Positions 11,896 through 29,727 of a stretch of DNA of 64,000 bases are shown here, one piece after another (positions within the stretch are counted from its first letter, which is position 1; each line of letters opens with the position of its first letter). A program made the translations under genes and the position numbers. Source of the DNA: Onchocerca volvulus (taxonomy: Eukaryota > Nematoda > Chromadorea > Rhabditida > Onchocercidae); contig HG738141.1 of assembly GCA_000499405.2 (NCBI GenBank), positions 1,368,481-1,432,480 of the forward strand, read 5' to 3'. The notes beneath the pieces were generated by a model. It did not search any database and was not told the DNA's origin. It was given only the letters and a program-made list of their open reading frames with translations.

Positions 11896-14800
11896 CTGGT
11901 TGTAAGATTTGAATGATGTAGGTAAAACAAGATATATTGCAAAGAGGAATAAATCATTGCTAAATGACCTGTAAGTTTTCGAAAAAAGTTCAAACTTGAA
12001 AGACAAAGTTTTCGGAAGTTATATAACTGAATTAAATGAAGCAAACTTTATGACAAGCAGGAATGCTTTTTGTTAGTCTTACAATTTTTTTTTTTTGTGG
12101 CTATAACAGATTATTTGCTTTCATTAAGTTCCCAATACTTTATTTAATTTTGGTTATATAATGGGCACAAAGTTGAAAAAAGCCTTCAAAAAAATCTGCA
12201 GAATTTAAAATGAAACAGGAGAATTCTCCAAGTGCTTCCATATCCAATTTTTAAGCTGAAAAAGAGATTATAAAGAGAAGGGAAAAAAAAGGAAATGAAG
12301 AAGGACGAAGATGACCGAAAACTAGTTCCCGTATAATTTCTCGGTCCCATTTTGATTGGTATGAATTCACATCACTATGATACTTAAAATGACATCGTAG
12401 ATATGCGAGTGACGTTAAAAAATTAACTTTAGAAGAATTTCCAAAATACAATGATTTTTAAAGTTAAATTTTTAATTTGATGATTTTTTCACTAACTAAT
12501 GAGCCTAGAAATAAATAATTTATCTGAAATAGACTCCAGTAGTTAAGTTCACCTTCAAGCTCGCTTCATGGGTTGGAAGGACTTTTTTAAGTGTCTTTTG
12601 TAATGATATGATAGAGTATTGATAGAGTAATTGGGAATTAAGCAAGCAAAAAATGGTACTGGATTGTCATCTAGAAGGATTGTCATCGTCTTATTTCCCA
12701 GTCATGACTGCTGCAGAAGTGAACGATATGCTGATAAAAACACTAATTTTTTGCTAATCACTTGATCATTGTCTTTTTTCTCGGCTAATTTAAACATATA
12801 TAATATCTAAAGGCTCTCGAACTATCAGCTTGATTAATTCGATACATACACGGCAAATCACATTTGATGAAAAGTGATGCTACGATGAAGATGAAACTTA
12901 GTTGCATCGAAGATGTTGCATTAATTAAGTGTGACAAAATTAATGGCAGAGTCCGCTCCTATCAGTGTCGTCGAGAATTATTTCATTTTGCAAGATTGAT
13001 GAAGCATGCAAAGTCTTTTTCTTTTTCAATTAATGTTTCCAGTGGGCCAGTAAAATTACTGAGAATACTAAGAAAAGTTAGCATTCATTTCGAAAGTCAT
13101 CGGTAAAATATTCCATCAACTAAGCACATCATCATCTCGAGAATTGTATATCGAAAATCCGTCACAGGTTTTGTCCTTGTGACATATTATTGCATGTTTT
13201 ACGCCAAGCAAATTACCCGTTCATTTCTACCTTTACAAATCATACCTTGGAAGTAACATTCGCGGCTTTCCTAAATTATACTTTCGTGCCCACCGAAAGT
13301 ACGAGAAAATTATCAATTGTATATCAAGCATTTGGCAGATAAACAAACGAATAAATATATAGAAAGTGAACTTTGGAAATAAATGCATGCATGCAAAAAC
13401 ACACCGAAAAAAGATAGTCAAAAATGAAAAATCTAAATGTGTGTCAGGCTTCCCAGCCATGTTAATGATTGATGGGTCATGTAACATTCGCAAGTTTCGC
13501 AAAAAAAGCGATCTGCTCTTCTCCTCATATTAAATCTAATATCAGGCTTACTCATCGATTGACTTCATGCTATTAATTTGTGAATTTGAACGATTTACAA
13601 ACTTTACAGTAATAAAGCAATTATCTTTATTGCTATTGGCCCAGTAATATCAGTCCAATTCGTCTCCAAATTTAATATTATGTTTCAGACTTGCATCGTT
13701 AATTTCTTTTTACCGAATATCCTACAATTGAAGCACAAATTCAAATTAGATTGCCTTCAGTAAGAATAAGATCAAAGTTATTGAGAAAGTTGTCACAAGC
13801 ATATGCGTCATTGATGAGATGAGCAAAGAAATTTCGCCACTTATTTTCGAAAGTTTGAATTAATCATTTTTAAATCTGAGAAAAGACATCACTTAGCCTA
13901 ACTGAAGTGGTAAAGATCTGATGCTTGTTGAGCAATTGTACAGAAAAGAGTCTCGCATGGAAAATATTTGAAATAGAGCACCTTCGGATGATATCATTGA
14001 CAAGGTAATCTACCTGCAATAGAGGTTTTAGGATAGATAAGCAAGTGGTATAAAACTGGAAATAAAGGACTGCATATGCATCAATAATAACAGAGGTCAA
14101 AAATCGATTTTCATATTTTCTCTTAAAGAATGTGGCAGTTAAATAAATTAATTAATTCAAGTTACTCAATTCATTCGCTACCGCGAATAATAAATTGGCA
14201 ATGGTTAACCAACATTAAGCAACTGTTTTATGGCAAGAATCGAAATTATGACATCACATCATCCTGATTCAAAAAAGATATCGAAAAATGACTTTCGGCA
14301 GGTTTTATTATCGATTTTTGGGAATTCCATCTTTGTAGATGGCTTCTTAACCGTTATATATGCGAGGAAAAATAAGGAAAAAAAAATATATGTGAGGACA
14401 AAATAAAGAATGCCAATTTCGACCATTAAATCAGTGACACTGAACAAATAACAGAAATAGTTCAAATTATTCAAATCTCTTTCTAACTGATCGATCAAAT
14501 GCGAGCAATATGGAAATTTGTTGAGAAAAAATTCAAATTTTGTCGCAGAAACACTTCAAAAGTGTGGATGCATTTCAGCTAGGAAGGATGGGATTTTGAA
14601 ATTTCTTCTTTCAGGGACGGAACTTCGTCCTTTCTCTCGTTTTTCTTGAAGTAAAATGGCCAGTGATTTGTGAAATTTGAAGCAAAAGATCGAAGGAAGA
14701 GATGAGAGGCCAAGAGGAAGGCGAAAAAAATAAATCATTTGTTGAATTATTAATGACTGCTGCTGACAAGAAATCAACCGTGGTCAATATTTCTTCCCCA

Positions 14801-16488
14801 TTATCGTTATCTTGGGTCGGAAGACTGGGTGGCCAAGATAACTCTGAGATGAATGATCATTTGAGACTAGTTAGTGATTTGGGATTATCAACAGCCTAAT
14901 AGAACGAATAGACTAAAATAATTGAGTTGTAATTTTCATCCATAATCTGTTTTATTCTCTTTTTCAACAAGCATAAAATTTTTGAAACACAATCACACAG
15001 TGTTCTTTCAGTAACTTGTCATTTGTCTAGGTGATTCGATGGAGAGATTCGATTCTTTTTTTCAACTTTTTTGAAGAAAAATGCAAAAATTGATAAATTA
15101 ATTTTGCTTCTTAAAATCCACTACATTTGCTGATTGAATAAGATGGGTTTTTTTTAACGTAACCAAAAAATTCTGGATCAAATGAAAGATGGAAAGCAAA
15201 AAAGAAGTGCAAAAGATAATGAGATAATTAAAGAAATTAAAGCAATTAAGTCATCGATCTCACAAAATCTGTGGGGATACTTGGTCGAGATGCACATAGA
15301 TGATAATCGGTAGCTAGCGAATCAAATTTCATGAAATCAAAAGTGCGCTTCAGAAGCAGACGTCTCACGTTGAATGAACGAATGTTGCTCAGATGAACGA
15401 TGAAACAATTCCAAGCACAGGAATAAATAAAGATAAACTAGGAATACACGAAAGCAGAACGATTTCGTTCCTGTCATTGTTTTGAATTTTTTCGGTTGAA
15501 TGAAAAATTCCGTTCTGATTGATCTTAAATATATATATATATATCCTTGATCAGATTCAGATTATCCCTATGAACGTCTATTAGTAATATTTACATTCCA
15601 CTGATTGATACTTAAAAGAAACCTTCAGAAATGAGGAATAAAATCGATTCTCTATAGTTACTTCAGTGTTTCACTTTGATGTTTTGATGTTTCAATATCC
15701 AGAAGCAAAAGAAAAACTTGACATGAAATTTTTGGAGTTATAGATATTTTTGTATCCTCAATGCTCACTAGTGAATGAAACAACAAGATCGATTGCGTGA
15801 ATGGATTTTCAAGCTTTAAATCTATGTAGTTTGAAATAGGCTTTTTTCTGAAAGTTAATTTTAGAATTTCAAAAATTTGAAGAAAAGAATTGTATCCTTG
15901 GATTTCAAAAATCTGTCGATTAAACTTCCTTTATTCTTTTCAGTTTTTATCCCATCTTTTTTTTCTCCTATTCACAGTTTATTTCTCAAAACCATCGATG
16001 AATAATTAAATTTCAATACAAAAAGAAAAACCGGTTTTTTGATTTGAATTTTATCAAAATGCGGCAATTTTACGTATTTTAATTTCACAAATCGATCACA
16101 AAATTAAATCCGATGTAACTTTTTTTGATCCAAAATTTCGAGCAAAGAATAAATCCTTAATATTAAATCTCAAAATCAGATTTAATTCTAGACTTTAATG
16201 CATATGATACCAGTAAGGAATTTAATTAAATGACCAACTAATACCTGTTAACAGGATGAAATTTCATTTGTGCATTTCGAAGTGAAAAACATAAAATTTT
16301 CTGTTACTAACATCTGATGTGAAAGTAACAAAGCTTTAAACTTGCAAACTTTGCGAAACGAAAAAACAGCTAATGCGGATATAAGTAGTAGGCATCATAG
16401 GTAGTATCCTTACGATCACGGGAGGAATTCGTAAATCCGTCATGAAAACAACGCCTACGACTTACGACTCGTTTGATGAAATGTTATG

Positions 16489-16512
16489 TATATATATATA
16501 TATATATATATT
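16489..16512. repeat. (TA)n microsatellite
   Basis: About eleven TA dinucleotides in intergenic sequence. Confidence 0.85.
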
Positions 16513-17810
16513 CATTATCAATGATCGAAATAGAATCATGCCAAGATGGTAGTAAGAGATATTAGCCACATATTGAATATGATTGTCTGATAGCAATATT
16601 CTTGAAGTAAAGAACTGAAGTTTGACTGACAAATTAAAAAGGAATGGAAGTGGAAAAGGAAGACGTCGAAATGAAGCAACGATAAGTGGCAATGCTTACC
16701 GAGAAATATTGGAAGAAAAGGTGAATGAATGAAATTGAGTAGTTAATGTTGTGTGGAATGAAATTCCAAATGGAAAGAATGAAAATGTCCTTGAAAAGTG
16801 AACAAAAATTCGAAAATATGAAATTAAAAGCAGCTGTGCAGGAATGGAAGAAATGAGTAAAAGGTGCGACGGATGATGACAAATGTCAGGGTGTCGCAGG
16901 AGATGACGCTGGGGAAATAGAGGAGCAGGAGGTATGCTTTTCCTTTCCAAACATAAAAGTTTCGAAATGAAATGAAATTTGAGGAAAGGAAAGAGTGGCG
17001 AAGTTTGCTTCAAGAATTCTTCCATTATGGCATGCCTACTGTGAATTATGACCAATGAAAGATGTTTTCGAGAAGGAATTCAGTAAAGAGTTATTACTCT
17101 CTTGAGAACTATTTCAAAGGCATTCTGGGATTCGCGCTACTGATAACATCACTGATCACTGATCACTGAGGTCACACTATCACTTTTAACGTAGGCAAGA
17201 ACATGGTAACAATTCGCCCATTTAGCAACTCGCATTTATCTTTGCCTACATCGACCCCTTCAGTCATTCATTACTGATTTTGATCAGTTCTTTTCCTTCA
17301 ATAAATGGTTGCGAGATTCGTCTCCAACGAATGTTTGGGACATTAACGATTCGTCGCTATGATTCATCGCTCCGAGCCGTAAAAAGGGAAATATTAGTAA
17401 CGAATGCTAAATGAATAGGTGGATAGTTCTAATTAGAATAATAATGAACAACGACTGTAATTATATCATAAGCAATCCATCTCGTTATAAAGAAGTGATC
17501 AGCTCAAGCTGTTATGATGTGCTTTTTTCAAAGTTGCTTAATGAAGAAGGAACGACTGAAGAATTTTGATTTTCAGTTGTTTATTTGTCTCCAAATATGA
17601 TGGATCAATCAATATTTCAATTTAAGATACTGGGTATGAAATGTATCGCTATTAGCTGATTGAGTTGTGGCAAATGAAGACGAATAACTATTCTGCGATT
17701 AACCGGGAATTTTGTCAAGGAATGTACTCTCCCATGCAAATAGTTCTTGAGCCAAGATAAATTTGGAAGATCGAAGTAAAGGAATGAAAACAGAGATACA
17801 CATATGGCTG

Positions 17811-17842
17811 TTCCGATCAATCTTTCGGAAGATTGATCGGAA
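17811..17842. other. Perfect 14-bp stem hairpin with TCGG loop
   Basis: The left arm TTCCGATCAATCTT (17811-17824) and right arm AAGATTGATCGGAA (17829-17842) are exact reverse complements around a 4-base loop TCGG. CTG and CAG just outside can extend the stem across a small bulge. It lies in the gene desert with no gene next to it. Family and function are unknown. Confidence 0.85.
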
Positions 17843-18738
17843 TCAGATCTTCTCGCCATTATTGCCATCGTTATCAGTATTATTATTATCAGTATCAGCT
17901 TCTTTACCACTACTTTTATTTCAATTCCATGTTATCCTCACAATCTACGTGATGTTATGTATCACACAGTTACGTATCATAACCATACATTTCAAAAATT
18001 ATAAAAGCAAAAGTAGTAGAAAGGTCAAATAAATCAAAAATACGCACAATCTAATCAATAAACATATTTGGAAGTAATTTGTTGTCCGTTAAGAGTCTTC
18101 CTTATTCTCTTCTTGAAAATCGAACAATTCAGATGCTTATCAATCCCATGCCAATCATTATTGATTAGGAATTCTAAATCCTGCGATATCAACAAATATT
18201 AAAGGCGTATCCGTATCAGCACTACTGATAGGGATAATATATCATCTATGGAAATACACATCCAGAGATTATAGCGATAAAGTGATAATAAAGTAGAGAA
18301 GAAATTGAGAGATGAGAGAGAAGGTTGAAACTTGCTAGAAGAGGAAGAGTGGACAAAAAAATAATTTAAAAGAAAAATTTAAGGCTAGAGGGAGTTAAAG
18401 TTGAGGCCTAGCGAAGAGAGGGAAAAAAATGAGATTAATTCGGAGAGTGATGAAATTGAAGAGGTGTGCGATGTGTTGTCTTTCCTACTGTTTGGAAATA
18501 ATCGAAAATACGACAATAATCTCGTAAAAATGGAGAGAAGTGGACATGATAAGGAGGTCAGCCCTCATACAGCCTTATGCATTCCTTCCTTATATCACAA
18601 TCGATTCGAAAGAAATTTAATTTAGAATAGATCATACTATCTTAATCGCAAATTTAACAAAAATGAAATTTATTTCCAAAAATAATTGAATACAAAGGAA
18701 AGTGAGCAGCGAACATCCGCGAACTCAAATTCAGTGAA

Positions 18739-18786
18739 TTTTCCGAACTTGAACTCCAGCTCTACTCCGAACTTGAACTCGAGCTC
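18739..18786 (+). repeat. 24-bp tandem duplication
   Basis: Two adjacent 24-bp units beginning CCGAACTTGAACTC in an open frame of no recognised identity (18686-18961). In that frame they read PNLNSSST and PNLNSSSK. Confidence 0.6.
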
Positions 18787-21700
18787 CAAATTCTGTCGCC
18801 TCATGCATGAGATAGGATGCAAGCTACGAGCCATACTTGTCACCGAAGACTCCTACGAACTAAATCCAACAAAATCTGATTTCAAGTCAAGACACAATGC
18901 CTTCTCTGAGTGTATTACAATTCCATGTTATGAATCATCAGGTTTGTTTTTAAAACTTTGAAATTCAAAAATATGTAACAGTTTACAAGGCAAGTCAAAA
19001 ATGGCGGTAAATATATTTTTGAAATGAAAATCAAAACGACTGCATCAAGATCAGAATATAAGGAAATCGAGTCGAGAACACTTGAAGCTTTTTAATTCCA
19101 AACTATAAATTTCATCGTTCAGCAATAATGGCTGCAATAATTGCTTTCGCACCAGAGGGCAAATTGCATTAAATCGAGTGTTGAGCGTCAAGATGATGAA
19201 TTTTGGCTCAAAGTGAGAGGAGGAAATTGAGAGAATGAAAAAAGTTAGATGGTACGGACTTCACCTTAAACTTGTCTTCGATCCATTGATCGAATGAATT
19301 TGAAAAAAGAGAAAAAAGAGAAATTATTTCCGAAAATCCGAAAAAATGTTCGAGCAAATAATGCGAAAATGGAAACATGTTTTTTTCTCTTAAAGCGAAT
19401 AAAAATTTTTTTTTTCTCTTGATTTTCGAGCCGTAGGCAATTAGTTCATCATAGATTTGTTCCAATTTCCGTTAAAATTGCGGAATGTTGAAAAAATTTG
19501 TTAATGAATGGAGATATAAAGTGATGAGTGTAAAGCTAACTTCCAAGATTAAAATACCTGTGGGATTGGAAGAGTACCTCATTTATATGGATGCCAGGTT
19601 ACAGATTCCCCGATTTTTTCAAAGTTATTATGACCAATGTTTGTGAATGTTTTCACTGTTGCAGTATGATGATGATGAGGACATTAGCTCATTAATTTCT
19701 GAATCTCTTCGTCAATTTCACGTAAGCCATAATCATGTTACTTCACTTGTTAGAAGTATCAACCACTTATAAAATTTAAGTGATACCAACTTGTTGAGTT
19801 GAATGATGATTATAGTCTGTAAAAAGCATTCATCTTTGTGGTTTTATGCTTTGCTCTCGAGACTAGCCAGTCCAGTTTATGCTCAGTTTTGATCTTGGCC
19901 ACGTACACATATTACTCTCACATCCCTTCGAAATATTTTAAATCCCTGGAGCTGAGTTTTAAAGCAGTTTTCATTTGGCGACAGCACCTCTTGTGATATT
20001 TCAGATGCAGAAAAAATAAAATAAAATTTCGAATCTATTATGAAAACATTGATTGAATCCGGCAAGACAATCATAATATGATTTTTGTCGAAATTAATTA
20101 CTCATTCAACTATCTCGGGATGATTTTGAATTTTTTCTTCGTAGAAGCATATAAATCTTGAATACTTTTTTCTCTTGAACGAAATGAGCACATAAATTCT
20201 TCAAATTTTGTTTTTCTCTCAAAAAAAAAGTATTGAATTTTGAAAATTTAGCGAAAATTTCAAGAATGTAAACATGATGCAGCAAGATTTGATGCAATCT
20301 TGTGTCATCTCGAGAAAGTTAAGTTAATTTGAAGTAATAAATTTTGCTCATTTGAAGATACCATGAAATATTTGCGATGTACAGCCAAGTGTTCTAATTA
20401 AATCTCTTGCATAATTGCAGTTGCGCTCTCGATGGTTTGTCGCTTTGAATTGTTCGCTTTTAAATTGTTTCCTCTGGCAAAATATGCAATGAAGAGGGAG
20501 ATAAACGACAATATCAACGATACTACGGAATCTTTTTCTGCAAAACATTCTGCAATGCCTTCATGTGACATCTGGAAATCTTGTTTATTTCAAAAAATGA
20601 AACAAATGACCTTCTAATTTTCATGTTCAGCAAGTTTCTTGTCTTCAATCAGTTCAACAGGTCGTGTGTGATCTTTTTCAATGTTTAGATCCATATCTAA
20701 ATGTTTTTTTCAATAATATTCATAAAGTTAAATCGTAGTAGCTATCTCACGATGACTGAACATCAAATGTTAGCATGAACCATTAGCTCATCTTCCAAAT
20801 TTGAATCTTTCAGATTCTCTTTTCAAAGCGAACTAATGGTTCATTATATTAACTAGAAATAGGATTTTTATTCCTGCATCGCGATTTTTTGATAAAGTGA
20901 AATTTACATAGTATTGAAGCAATTCCTTTTCGGAAAAAAAAAAAAAGATTTGCAGAATTATCAAAGGGTGCGCAAATATGTTGACAAAATATTCATAGAA
21001 CTAGAATCCAACATCAAATCTTAGATCGATGCCTCCAAGTATATATTATTAGCTTCGTGATTAGTACTTTTTTGCCAAATGTTTTGTCTGTTTATTTATT
21101 CAGTCATATCCAGAAACCTTGTGGAATCGTTTCCATCTCTATTTTTATCATTTTGAAAGAAAATTCCTTTGCCTGAAAGATCAAAATAAATGGATGGAAA
21201 TTGTTGCGATATTTCTCATAATGTAACAGTTCATTTCACAACACTTCCGAACATTTGCATATATAATTTTATGATGAGAGGGAGAAAAAAAAATCAGTAA
21301 GGTGAATTTTGTTGAATTTGAAATTCAAATGAACTATTCTTTATGAAGAATAACCACTCGACGATTTATTGAGTGAATCATATATCACTAAAAGAACCAA
21401 GTGGTTCCTTACATATGCACGAGAGTGTACTATGGAAGGTTCCTCGAACTATTGAAATATCTTAAATAATGAATGATGTATATAGTTGATCAGCTAATAT
21501 GGATGATACTAATTTATGACTTAAATTAATATGATTAAGAAACATAATCACATTAATTTAAATCACAAGTTACTTGAAAAATTGACATACGAATTCAGTA
21601 TTCACTTGGAATTTGAAATGCGATTAATTTTTTAGAAGCACAAAATTTTGCATAAATTATAATAACAAGGGATAACAGGGATAAGGATATTGCACATCAA

Positions 21701-22316
21701 CCAGGCAGTGTAATATACTAATATATCGATGTTGCATATCGACACGCAAAATTGTCTGTACCCAAGGAGCACGTGGTGTACATAGGTAGTAGGGTTGCGT
21801 TAGGTGGGGAATGTCATCTGTTTACGGGTAAATGTTCGGTGTAAAGTACTGAAATATGATGTTGGATAGCAGCGGGACAGTTGCCATGGGGCAGCATCCA
21901 ATGGGAAGTTATGAAAGATATTTTTTACATTATCAAAGTCGTTGCAAAATATCTGATGTTAAACATCGCAATCGCAAGAAAGGTGTAGGTGAAGCTGGAT
22001 TCTGATAGGTCATAAATATCGAACTGGCAAGGGAGCAGTTGAGGTCTGGGATTCGTCGCAGACAGATGCATTTTTTCTTCGGGCTTTTGCAGCGACGTTT
22101 AAAATACTTTGTTCAGAAACGTCGGTTACAAAGTATACTCGTATGACAGTGATAAGTAAACGTTTAAATGAAGTGCAATGATAAGTAAACATATATATTT
22201 CTAATAAATGGGTTATGAGTGGTAACAGGTTGTAAGCATAAATACGTCATAAAATTCATTTATTTCTATTTACTTCTGTCATTAAAACAGATATAAGAGA
22301 AATGTTAAGGATTTAA

Positions 22317-25981
<3,665 letters not shown>

Positions 25982-27216
25982 TCCAGTTGCTTTAAATTTT
26001 TTCACTTTTACAGTGGTTATTTTAAATCTTTTTATAAGTTGCAACTTTGTTAGAATGTTGAAAGAAATGTCTCGATCAGTTTCTCGAGTTTCATTTCTTT
26101 TTTTCTCTATTCAGGATTCGGATTTTCGGTGTTATATTCAGAAATTTTGTAGGTGCTCGCGAGAAATCACATTTTTTTTTATTAATTCAAGGGATTTTTC
26201 AAATTTCGGCAGCTCCATTTCGATATAATGCTGTCCAGTTATCCATTCCAGTTGAAGAATTTATACGATTTATTGAGATGCCTAAGAAGCAGCAGATTTG
26301 TTTTCATTTTTCTTTGAATCCGGATTGTTTGTTTTATCAGTTCTTACTTTATGTTTCATTATTTTCTATGTGTTATGCGAATGAAAATTGTTAACGGATA
26401 TCCTTGATTGCATTTTTCAAATCATTTTGTCGATTTCCGGTTTCTGTGTTTCATACAATTTTTTCATGATGATCAAAATTTTTTTTTATTATTTAGATGA
26501 ATAATATCAAAGTCAAGAATATGAAGAAATCCAGAGAACTGAAGGAGACAGTAAAATCTAATTTATACTGTTTTTATTCTAAGATATGAATTTATTGCTG
26601 AATATATCAGCAGGGTTGCGGGTCGATCATGTGGTGCTACTGATGTGACCGTGATATTGACATTTAAAAAAAATAAAGTGAGGATACTTGGTTGGGAAGT
26701 GCTGATATTTTTTTTCTCTACAGATGAGTTGCTAGCCAAAAAGAAAGAAAAAGATTTTTAAATTTTGTTTTACAAATGTTAGCGCAGTTGTTTTCTTATA
26801 CCATTCGGTCTTTTCTGATTGTATTGGACGGTCGCTTGGCAGTAAGCATGTCGGATATTCATGGGTTTGTACTTGAGATTACTTTTTTCCATCAAACGTG
26901 TTATCATATGTAGAGGAAAAGTATTCTGGCAATATTTTAAATTCCGAGAGCTATTTAGGAGTTACCGTTGGAGTTCCGATGTTGATCAGAACTGTTCATT
27001 CAAAACGTGTCTTTAGAAATAGAAGGAGAAGTATATTTCAAATTTTTGCTTACCAAATGCCCAAAGCAAATTTGTTTCACTTCTAAAGTTTTGATTTAGT
27101 TTTGTTGAACTTCAGCACGTGATAACAAAATAATGCAAATTTCCAGTACTGCCATTACATTTCTAGTCATAAAGAGTCAATTCGGGACTGGCATGGACAA
27201 TCTTTTTTTTTTGAAG
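25982..27216 (+). other. prmt-1 3' flank and unresolved 5' part of the MSP-domain gene
   Basis: Several coding-like pieces occur without a unique splice chain. One starts with an ATG immediately after TTATTTAG (about 26499) and reads MNNIKVKNMKKSRELKET before a GTAAAA donor. Others lie at about 26621-26683 and 26910-27040. They could be 5' exons of the downstream gene, but the phases I tried could not be joined without stops, so no model is given. Confidence 0.4.
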
Positions 27217-28748
27217 GGATAATCAAGATCCAGAAAAAGGCAAAAGACAAAACGGAGATTCCCACGAGATTTTCACATCAACGGGAGCATTCAGCGAAAG
27301 TGAACAAGCCGAAAATAAAAAATTGGATGCTACCATAACTTCAACATTTAAAAACCAGCGTAACCAAAAGTTCTCGAAGAATATTAAATCAGTTCCGAAA
27401 AGATCGACTCCAAGAAGACAACAAATCCAAAAAGTGGAGGAGAAAGTTGTGCAGGAAAAAAGTATACGAACAAGAAGTCCTAGACGCCGAAGGTAGGATC
27501 ATTTATCTTTATACAAATTCATGACTGTGGGAATTAGAAAATTGAAGGTCAAGTTTTCTGTACTTCGGAAAGAATATTTCGAAGATTGATGAGTTAGAAC
27601 AAACGATTTTCATTTGTTTTAGGGCAACATTATTACATTTTGCTCCAATAAACGAGTTACCGAATGTTGCGCGTATGCAACTTCTGCTGAGCAATATTAG
27701 TGAACGGCCGTTACAATTCAGACTGAAAAGTGAACCGGGTCCAGATATCTCTGTCTGTACTATTTATCTATGCCGAATTTTGTAAATACAGCTCTTTAAT
27801 TTAGGAATTTTCAAACATATTGATCGTGTTTTTACTTTCCTGCAGTATTTTATACAAGAATGTGACGTATGAGGAAAGCGGAATTTATATAAAATTTGTA
27901 GATGGTTTGGATAAATTCACTTTTATGCTTTTAGGCATTGCCAAGCGCAAAAGGTCATATTGATGCGCATGGTTCAGCGAAATGTACCTTAACATGGCGA
28001 CGTGAAGCGAATGTCGAGAAATGGTCTGATGCACAGCAACCAAAAATGCTTCTTGTTTTGGATTTTCTTCATGACAAAACGAAAAATGAAAAGCATACTC
28101 TGACAAGGCTTATAGGTTAGTTTTCAATTCTTCAAGTACCTTATCATATTTCCATTATGTTATTACTGATATGCTTTTTAGGCAAAGTCGTATCCGGTCA
28201 AACTTGTAATTTAGATAAACCACCAATCGAACAGTTAATGCTAGATGCAGCTACTGATGAGTACTCTCGACTGACATCAAGGTTCTTCATATTTTTGAAG
28301 AGATAGCGAGAGGATAAAGCATCCTAGTATTCAACATTTGCAAGAACCGAGCGTACTATTCTACCAAAAAATTTAGTCACTGAAAACAGTAATTACTAGA
28401 AACAGTAATTACAGTTCCATTTCATGATGTATATGTTTGCCATAAAATTACATCTATAAGAATAATTTATATGCAGTAAATCAAATAAATTATCTAAAAT
28501 TTCTTTCATTTCTTTTTAAAGATTCTTTGTATGATTCTAGAGAGCTCATAGTGTTCGAACAAGCGCATTCTCTTAGAAAAGAACCGGAAGAGAAAGCTGA
28601 GGCTAAACTGGAAGAAATAGTGAATAGTATTATAGACTGGCTCAATCAACAATCAGAAAATTCTCTGCTTGGATTGCTTCTGTTGATCATATTCTTCTAT
28701 TTTCTAGGAATCATAAGCAGTTACAAACGTAATGAAGATGATGAGTAA
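27217..28748 (+). CDS. MSP-domain protein with C-terminal membrane anchor (5' end unresolved)
   Basis: Five exons join in phase: 27217-27492, 27623-27752, 27935-28115, 28182-28281 and 28541-28748, giving about 298 residues. The first exon encodes a low-complexity polar linker that becomes very basic (KSVPKRSTPRRQQ, RTRSPRRR). An immunoglobulin-like MSP/VAP-type domain follows: MQLLLSNISERPLQFRLKSE, then GHIDAHGSAKCTLTWRR and KMLLVLDF. The C-terminus has a Glu/Lys-rich helix and then a hydrophobic segment (LLGLLLLIIFFYFLGIIS) with a short charged tail, which is a tail-anchor arrangement. VAP-like proteins use this layout at the ER, and nematodes have many MSP-domain paralogues. The exact partner is unknown. 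The donor of the second exon (TCT|GTCTGT) is weak, and the fourth exon could instead end at 28260. Confidence 0.7.
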
Positions 28749-29727
28749 TCTCCTTAATTATATACAGACTATGACTTCCAATTAACTTTAATTCTCATTA
28801 ATTTAGACTTTATCGAAATTTACGATCTGTATAGTTCTCTCATTCGTTTATTCTTCGATCCTTTATTTCTAGATTGTTATCGATGATAATTTTGCTAGTT
28901 TTAACTGTGTTGCATAAAATTTATGATGCACTAATCGAAGTGAAATAAAGAATATCTAAAAACATTGACTAGTTCTCATGAAAATAAAAATCGGTTATCC
29001 AAGACATTGATATACTATGTTATGTTCGGAGTGTATCTCGTGAAATAATGCCATCATGTTTCATATTTTATTGATTTGCTTTTTATATGGGACTCAAATG
29101 AGTGCTTCTGCCAATGTTAACTGAGCATTTTAGGATTTGTAAGATGACTATCTTATTATTCGCTTTTACAAATCCTGAAATTTTCGAACATAGCATAAAT
29201 CTATTTTATGTCACATACCTTTTCGAAAATTATATTAAATTCGGAAAAGTTTGGTTACTTTGTGTATTTTAGGAATAATTCGAAGATGGTAGAATATGAA
29301 GCATTAGATTTTGGTCATAAATATTAATTTGGATACAAAATGAAGCCAGCATATATTCATTCCTACTTTGTAGTTACTAATTGATGTGGGCCTTCAGTAT
29401 ATTAATATTGTTACTTTGTCTTTGCTAATTAGTATGGTGATTGTTTAAACCAATTTCGAAAATTAATGTTTTTCTTTAGCAAACTCACAGAATCTTCAAA
29501 TTCATTCATGTTTGGATAGTTCGGCAGCTGGTATCCGGAACTCAAGAAAAACTATATTTGATTTATGATGATCTTTTTTTTTTTTTTAAATTTTAGGCGA
29601 AAACTGACCAAAACTGCATCTTGGTTTTGCACGTAATAACAATATTATGATAACATGTTTTAATCGTCTGACAGGCGACTTCATTCATTTAATTTTTAGA
29701 TTTTTATCAGTGTTTTCATGTTATGAT
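28749..29727 (+). other. Intergenic between MSP-domain gene and NAA30
   Basis: AT-rich sequence of about 1 kb with no coding chain. It contains a candidate polyadenylation signal (28944-28949) and, just upstream of NAA30, T-rich acceptor-like sequence. Confidence 0.6.
28944..28949 (+). terminator. Candidate AATAAA polyadenylation signal of the MSP-domain gene
   Basis: AATAAA about 200 nt after the stop codon. The position is reasonable for a nematode 3' UTR. There is no direct evidence of use. Confidence 0.5.

Noticed and set aside
27838..27899. Possible extra exon (KNVTYEESGIYIKF) in the MSP-domain gene
   Set aside because: It needs the previous exon to end in phase 2, and no GT donor in that phase exists. 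Direct joining 27752 to 27935 keeps the frame.
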